Assembly (NCBI GenBank): GCA_014904845.1
Contig: MU119790.1
Span: 6,267-19,153 of the forward strand
DNA length: 12,887 nt
Direction of reading: 5' to 3'
Origin: Acephala macrosclerotiorum
Taxonomy: Eukaryota > Ascomycota > Leotiomycetes > Helotiales > Mollisiaceae
A model generated the notes under the pieces. It ran no database searches and had not been told where the DNA came from. It saw only the letters and a program-made list of their open reading frames with translations. The translations under genes were made by a program, and so were the position numbers. Below are positions 8,531-12,887 of this stretch, piece by piece (position 1 is the first letter of the stretch; every line of letters begins with the position of its first letter).

Positions 8531-11500
8531 ATTTTATTAATTGAATATATTTTATTTACTTAAATACTTCGCGACGATTTTTTTCAAGAATCTATATATA
8601 TTTCTTTTACAAAAACGATTCACAAGTATTTACTTTTTTCATTTTTTTCTTTTTAAAATTTATTTAATACGCTTTATAAAAAATTAATATAAAATTGTTT
8701 ATTTAAAACTTTTAAAAAAATTTATTCGAAATTAACGTTACAATATTTTAATTACATATATTAATACGCTCTAAAGAACTTTCTTTGTAAAAACAAATAA
8801 ATTTTACAATTTTCAATTATTCAAAACGCAAAAATATTTGTTTACTTTTCTTGTATAATTTTTTTATAAATATAAAAACTTATAATTTTTTTCGATTTTA
8901 TTAATAAATTTTTTTTTTTCAAATTTACGTATTCTTTATTTTTAAAATTCAATCAATTTATTATATTACTTTTTTACGCGCAAATTCTACAACTTCAATC
9001 TTTACTTTCAAAGTTTTTACGATATTACTATTATATTTCAAAAAAATATTTTATTAAACTTTGAAAATACAAATCTCGCGCACAAAAAACGAAACGAAAA
9101 TAATTATAATGCGCTTATACAAATCGTACAATACGATTTCAATAATTTATAAAAAATTATTAATAAACTACTATTTAAAAAAAAAGTAATTACAATTAGT
9201 AATATTAATAATAAACTCATAAAAACTAAAAACGTAATAAAAAAATTTTTAATTAAATAAAAAAAAAAATTGAAAATAATACTACTTTAAAATTTTCTAA
9301 AAAAATCTTAAAATAATATACAATTTTAAGTAAAAACTTTTTCTTTAAAATAAATAAAATTGAGAAATCGCGTGTCGCACTTTAATAAACTCGATCTAAT
9401 CTAATTAAAACTTTTAATAATATATTTAAACGCTATAATCAAAAAACTTTTTCTCGAATTTAAACATTTCAATAATTCATCGAAAATTCTATTAATAAAT
9501 TTTACAACAAATATATATACTAAAAACTTAAACAAATATTTCGCATAAAGCGTTTTACGTCTCGTAAAATCATTAAAATTATTAATATAATCATTATCGA
9601 AAAAAACAAAGTTTGTAATACGCTATTTATAAGAACACTTTTTCGATTTATCGATTACAAAAAAACGTTAATATACTTAAAAAATGCGAACAATAATTTA
9701 ATAATTACAAACTTAAATAAAACAAATTTAAAAGAATTGCATTTTACTTTCTATTTCTACGAACTTTTAATAATTGAAAAATATACTAAAAAACTTTTTT
9801 CAATCTTTGCGAATAAACCTAAAAAATAATCGATCGTCGCTATTAATAATATAAGCATTCGAAGCGCCAAATCTCAAGAAACTACTAACGCCAACACTTC
9901 ACTTCCCCAAACAACTCCATTAACTAACAATAACAACGACGATAGCGATAATAATAATAACGATATCACTATTACTAGTCCTTCCATACAAAACTCTTTA
10001 CTTTCTCAAATCTCTTAAACCCTTCGAATTTTTCAATCCACTTTTCTCTTCATTTCGACTTCCACGTCAATTAAACTCAAAAAATCTATTACCAATAATA
10101 AAAAATACTATAATATGTTTACATTTACATCAAAAAAACACAAAACTATTATTACTTTATCGCAATCTAATACCATTTTATCTCGATCAATTCGCGAGTC
10201 TCAATCAAATAATATATACTCAATAATTAATTGCGCGTACAATATAAACAATACCTAAAAATCAAACGTTACTTTTTTTAATACTTTGAATTTTACTAAT
10301 CGTATTAAAATTCTAAATACTATTTACAATACTTACAAATACTCATTCATTGAATAATCTTATTAAATTCATTATATAATACTCTACGAGAATCTCAATC
10401 TACATTTTAAAAACGACAAAAAACAAATTAAAATTATAAAAATACGATTATTTAAAATTTATAAATTGTACACTAAAAAAAAGAGTTTTTAATTCGTTTA
10501 AATCTATTTTAATACTCGTTTTTAATTTATAAATATTTTTACTATTTTTTAATATAAACAAAAAACGTTAACGAAAAATCGATTTCAATTCTCGCGAATT
10601 TTTATCGTTTTTACACTTGTTTTCTCAATCAAATTATTTATTAATTTGAAAATTGTAATAATTTTTATTTTATAAAAAATTTTCAAATAAACGAAAAAAA
10701 AAAATTTTTATTATTTTTTTTTAAAAAAATTAATATATTAAAATTTTACTATTAATAAACTTTTTTTAACGAATTCTTTTTTCTATACAATACATATTTC
10801 CTTTTTATTATTCAACTTTTGTAAACGAACTTCAAATTATAATTATTATTTTATTAATTTTTTAAAAAAAAAAAAATTTATTTCGTTACCTTTTCTCAAT
10901 TTATTAGATTTTATTAAAACGATAAAATTGATTAATTTTTCTACGAAAAAAAAATGAATATATTTTAAGATTCAAATTTATTATACATTAAATTTTTTTT
11001 TTCTAGTAAATTTCAAATAATTTATTCGCGATTTAACGATTATAAAAAGACGATAAATTGATTATTTCGATTCTTTAAAAGAATTATTTAAATAAATTTC
11101 TTTTTTGATACTGAGAATCGAACTTTAATTGAAAATTTCTTAGAATAAATTCAATCAAACATTATAGAAAAAAAATCTCAAGAATTGAAATTGTACGTCT
11201 ACAAAATAAAAACTTTTATCGATCGAAAATACGTCGAGAATCTCAAAAACTCTAATTCTTTCATTTTATTCCCCGTGAGTTTAATACCTATTAATACTAG
11301 TAGAAAAATCATTGACAATACTACTTACGAGAAACTCAAAGAAGTTCATAACAAACTTCGAACTTTTTTCGAGAATCGATTTCAAAAACTTTTTAATAAC
11401 GAATTTTTTTTTGATAATATTCAATTTAAAGAAATCGACACAATTTTCAATATAATCTATTACAGGAAATCTTTAAACTACTCTATTATTCGATATGAGA

Positions 11501-11877
11501 TTTTTTAATAATTAGATTATTAAAACTCGTCTAATAATAAATATTTATATACTCATTAACAAAAACAAACTATAACTCAAATCAAATTAATTTTTCGATA
11601 TCTTAAAATAAAAAAAATAAAAATATTTTCTAGTAATAAATTTTTCTTTAAATACGAAATTGAAAAATTAATAGTACTTATAGAAAATAATTAAAAATAT
11701 TTAATTATCTCTAACAATAAATCTAAATCTAAAATTCGTTTACCTTTTTTCTTCTCACTAAATCCTAAAGAAAAAAAAAAAAAAACTACAGAAAAGTTTA
11801 ACGCTAATAAAAATATTGAAAAAATTATTAAATTCTTAAAAAAAAACAACGATAATTTGAGAGATCTCGAACTTTGA
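8531..11877 (+). pseudogene. Third sense reading frame of the element, function unknown (ORF3 remnant)
   Basis: A long coding signal runs in the same direction as pol. It is in frame 3 from about 8531 to about 9240, frame 2 to about 10864, then frame 1 to the stop TGA at 11875-11877, about 1,100 codons in all. Stops are far sparser than random A/T-rich DNA would give (about nine in frame 2 between 9242 and 10018). A stretch without any stop covers 11149-11508. The two frame changes fall at A runs (about 9238-9269; 10864-10876), consistent with single-base losses. Visible features are a polar Ser/Thr/Asn/Asp-rich segment at 9863-10015 (NNNNDDSDNNNND within it), a Phe/Tyr/Ile-rich N-terminal third, and a Lys/Glu/Asp-rich C-terminus that was probably acidic before G-to-A changes. 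No polymerase, helicase, protease or envelope signature is recognised. The start codon is lost. It may be an acquired gene carried by the element. Confidence 0.7.
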
Positions 11878-11943
11878 ATTCCTTGCTTAAAGCGAATCTT
11901 TTTTCTTTTTTTAGCTTTTTTTTTCGAGGCTCAAAACGAGCTC
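11878..11943 (+). other. 3' non-coding tail after ORF3
   Basis: Sixty-six bases separate the ORF3 stop from the polypurine tract. They contain two T-rich runs (about 11899-11911 and 11918-11927) and the small palindrome gagctc at 11939-11944. Its right part, from aaaacg at 11934, is repeated in diverged form before the internal polypurine-like site at 8165-8182. No gene or terminator can be claimed. Confidence 0.5.
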
Positions 11944-11961
11944 GTTATATGAAAAAACGAT
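11944..11961 (+). other. 3' polypurine tract region
   Basis: The bases gttatatgaaaaaacgat end immediately before the TG of the 3' LTR. The purine run GAAAAAA-C-GA at 11951-11960 sits where LTR elements place the RNase H-resistant primer for plus-strand DNA synthesis. It probably had more G before G-to-A mutation. Position is the main evidence, with the near-copy at 8165-8182 as secondary support. Confidence 0.6.
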
Positions 11962-12220
11962 TGTAATAAAACTATATACTTTCTCTTCAAAAATCCTTGT
12001 AAATAATTAGTTTCGAAAGCAATACTAATCACGTGTTTTCTAGTACATAAAAAGCTTTCGCTCACTATAGACTAATCAACAACCCTTTCTATTTCTACTT
12101 TGACTGATTAATTAATTGATTTACGAATTACAAATTACTTCGAATGAATCTAATCCACTGACTAAAACGAACTAATCTACGATTAGACCTTTTTACTTTG
12201 TACTCTATTGCCTTTTTACA
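11962..12220 (+). repeat. 3' long terminal repeat
   Basis: This is the 259-bp partner of 107-365, beginning TGTAATAAA and ending in TACA, aligned without gaps. It shows the opposite mutation polarity to the 5' copy: it keeps C and has lost G on the + strand. It keeps the CACGTG hexamer (12030-12035) and the invariant block around it, whereas the (GATT)n run of the 5' LTR is broken up here by G-to-A changes. It would supply the polyadenylation region of the element's RNA, though no signal is distinctive in such A/T-rich DNA. Confidence 0.96.
12030..12035. promoter_or_regulatory. CACGTG palindrome in the 3' LTR
   Basis: This is the same hexamer at the same offset (68 bases from the LTR start) as 175-180 in the 5' LTR. 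Both copies survived mutation of their surroundings. The regulatory meaning is inferred from the E-box consensus only. Confidence 0.3.
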
Positions 12221-12224
12221 ATAT
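12221..12224. repeat. Target-site duplication, right copy
   Basis: The bases atat directly follow the ACA end of the 3' LTR and match 103-106. This supports one insertion event and argues against the two LTRs coming from different elements. Confidence 0.6.
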
Positions 12225-12887
12225 TGATATAATTAATAATTAATTAATTATATATAAAAAAATTCGTTTTATATAATTAAAATTCGTAATAATATATTTT
12301 TAAATTTTAATAAAAACGAATATATTAAAAAATAATTTTAATATAATTTAATTAATAAAATTTTTAAATTTTAAATAAAATATATATATATTATTAATTT
12401 ATAAAATTATTAAAATTTTAACGACGTTTCGCGCTTTTTAATATATTAAAAAAACAAATAAAATTTAATTTAATATTTTTATTTAAAATAATATTTAAAA
12501 TTATTTTAAAAAATTAAAAATTAAAAAAATTAAAAAAATTAAAATACTCGTTTAAATTTTATTTAAATCTCGTTTAATTTTAATTAATTTTTATAATATA
12601 TTAAATTTTATTATTTAATTATATTAAAATTATATATAAAATTAAATAAAAAATTAATAAAAAATTATTTTAAATTCAATAAAAATTAAATATTATATAA
12701 AATAAAATTATTATATAATAATTAATATATTAAATTTTAAAAATAATATTATATTTTAATTTTATAAATTAAATAATTATAATATAAAAAAAATTTTAAA
12801 ATTTTTTTTTTAATTTTTTTAATATTTATATAATTAATAAATATATTAATTATAATAAATTAAAAAATAAAATAAAAATTATAAATT
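12225..12887. other. Flanking DNA mutated almost to pure A+T, no gene
   Basis: No reading frame, repeat unit or RNA gene is recognisable. G and C survive almost only as CpG, for example around 12421-12437 and 12548-12572. From 12573 to 12887 I count a single C and no G. This is the expected end state of repeated RIP in an old repeat, so the retrotransposon probably inserted into DNA that was already a degraded repeat. Confidence 0.8.

Larger units (their letters stand above)
107..12220 (+). mobile_element. Ty3/Gypsy LTR retrotransposon, complete but inactivated by RIP
   Basis: The element is bounded by two LTRs of equal length (259 bp) and a 4-bp target duplication. The domain order protease, RT, RNase H, integrase marks it as Ty3/Gypsy rather than Ty1/Copia, where integrase precedes RT. 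The integrase ends in a remnant of the GPY/F module. Fungal members are commonly 5 to 8 kb, while this one is 12,114 bp because of an additional sense reading frame between pol and the 3' LTR. Every domain carries many stops, mostly at expected Trp or Gln codons, and several frameshifts, so it cannot move by itself. It sits in even more A/T-rich DNA and appears less degraded than its flanks. Confidence 0.95.

Noticed and set aside
8531..11877. ORF3 as a retroviral-type envelope gene
   Set aside because: No signal peptide, cleavage site or C-terminal membrane anchor is convincing. Phe/Leu/Ile richness is inflated by C-to-T and G-to-A changes, and the C-terminus is charged.
1..12887. Alternative source: mitochondrial, Plasmodium-like or bacterial endosymbiont DNA
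   Set aside because: High A+T alone fits these, but a fungal-type Ty3/Gypsy element with strand-polarised transition mutations and CpG retention fits RIP in a filamentous ascomycete much better.
12225..12887. Inverted and short repeats such as ttaattaat and tatatata in the right flank
   Set aside because: Expected by chance in sequence made almost only of A and T. No unit repeats with a clear period.

Overview
The window is almost entirely one dead LTR retrotransposon lying in extremely A+T-rich DNA. Bases 107-12220 form a complete element. It has two 259-bp long terminal repeats (107-365 and 11962-12220), a 4-bp target-site duplication (atat), and an interior read left to right on the + strand. 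All domains of a Ty3/Gypsy (Metaviridae-type) polyprotein can still be read through a dense pattern of transition mutations: Gag, aspartic protease, reverse transcriptase, RNase H and integrase. The domain sequences resemble the Ty3/Gypsy lineage of filamentous ascomycetes (from memory of the family, no search was run). The mutations are C-to-T and G-to-A, strand-polarised, turn Trp and Gln codons into stops, and spare CpG. This is the signature of repeat-induced point mutation (RIP) and points to a Pezizomycotina fungus. The genus cannot be told.

Layout: 1-106 is flanking DNA with three perfect copies of a 29-bp A/T minisatellite. 107-365 is the 5' LTR. 366 to about 1260 is the primer-binding region and leader, perhaps with the N-terminal part of gag. 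About 1261-3240 is gag. About 3241-3941 holds the protease and a linker in the same frame. 3942-5650 is the linker and reverse transcriptase in the next frame. 5651-7872 holds RNase H and integrase, ending in a GPY/F module. 7873 to about 8530 is a T-rich spacer with a sequence that nearly duplicates the 3' polypurine-tract region. About 8530-11877 is a third, sense-strand reading frame of roughly 1,100 codons that I do not recognise. 11878-11961 is the 3' non-coding tail and polypurine tract. 11962-12220 is the 3' LTR. 12221-12887 is flanking DNA mutated almost to pure A+T. No intact gene, RNA gene or CRISPR array is visible.

In life the element would have been transcribed from the 5' LTR. 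Gag would have formed the particle, the protease would have cut the polyprotein, RT/RNase H would have copied the RNA, and integrase would have inserted the cDNA. All of this is inactivated. The three catalytic Asp of RT read as Asn, integrase has lost two of its three acidic residues and both zinc-finger His, RNase H has lost two acidic residues, and the protease DTG reads DTR.

Three points deserve attention. First, the extra ~3.3-kb sense frame between pol and the 3' LTR makes the element about 12.1 kb, roughly twice the usual size. Second, a near-duplicate of the polypurine-tract block sits just before that frame. Third, the RIP polarity alternates in kilobase patches, with the two LTRs mutated on opposite strands.
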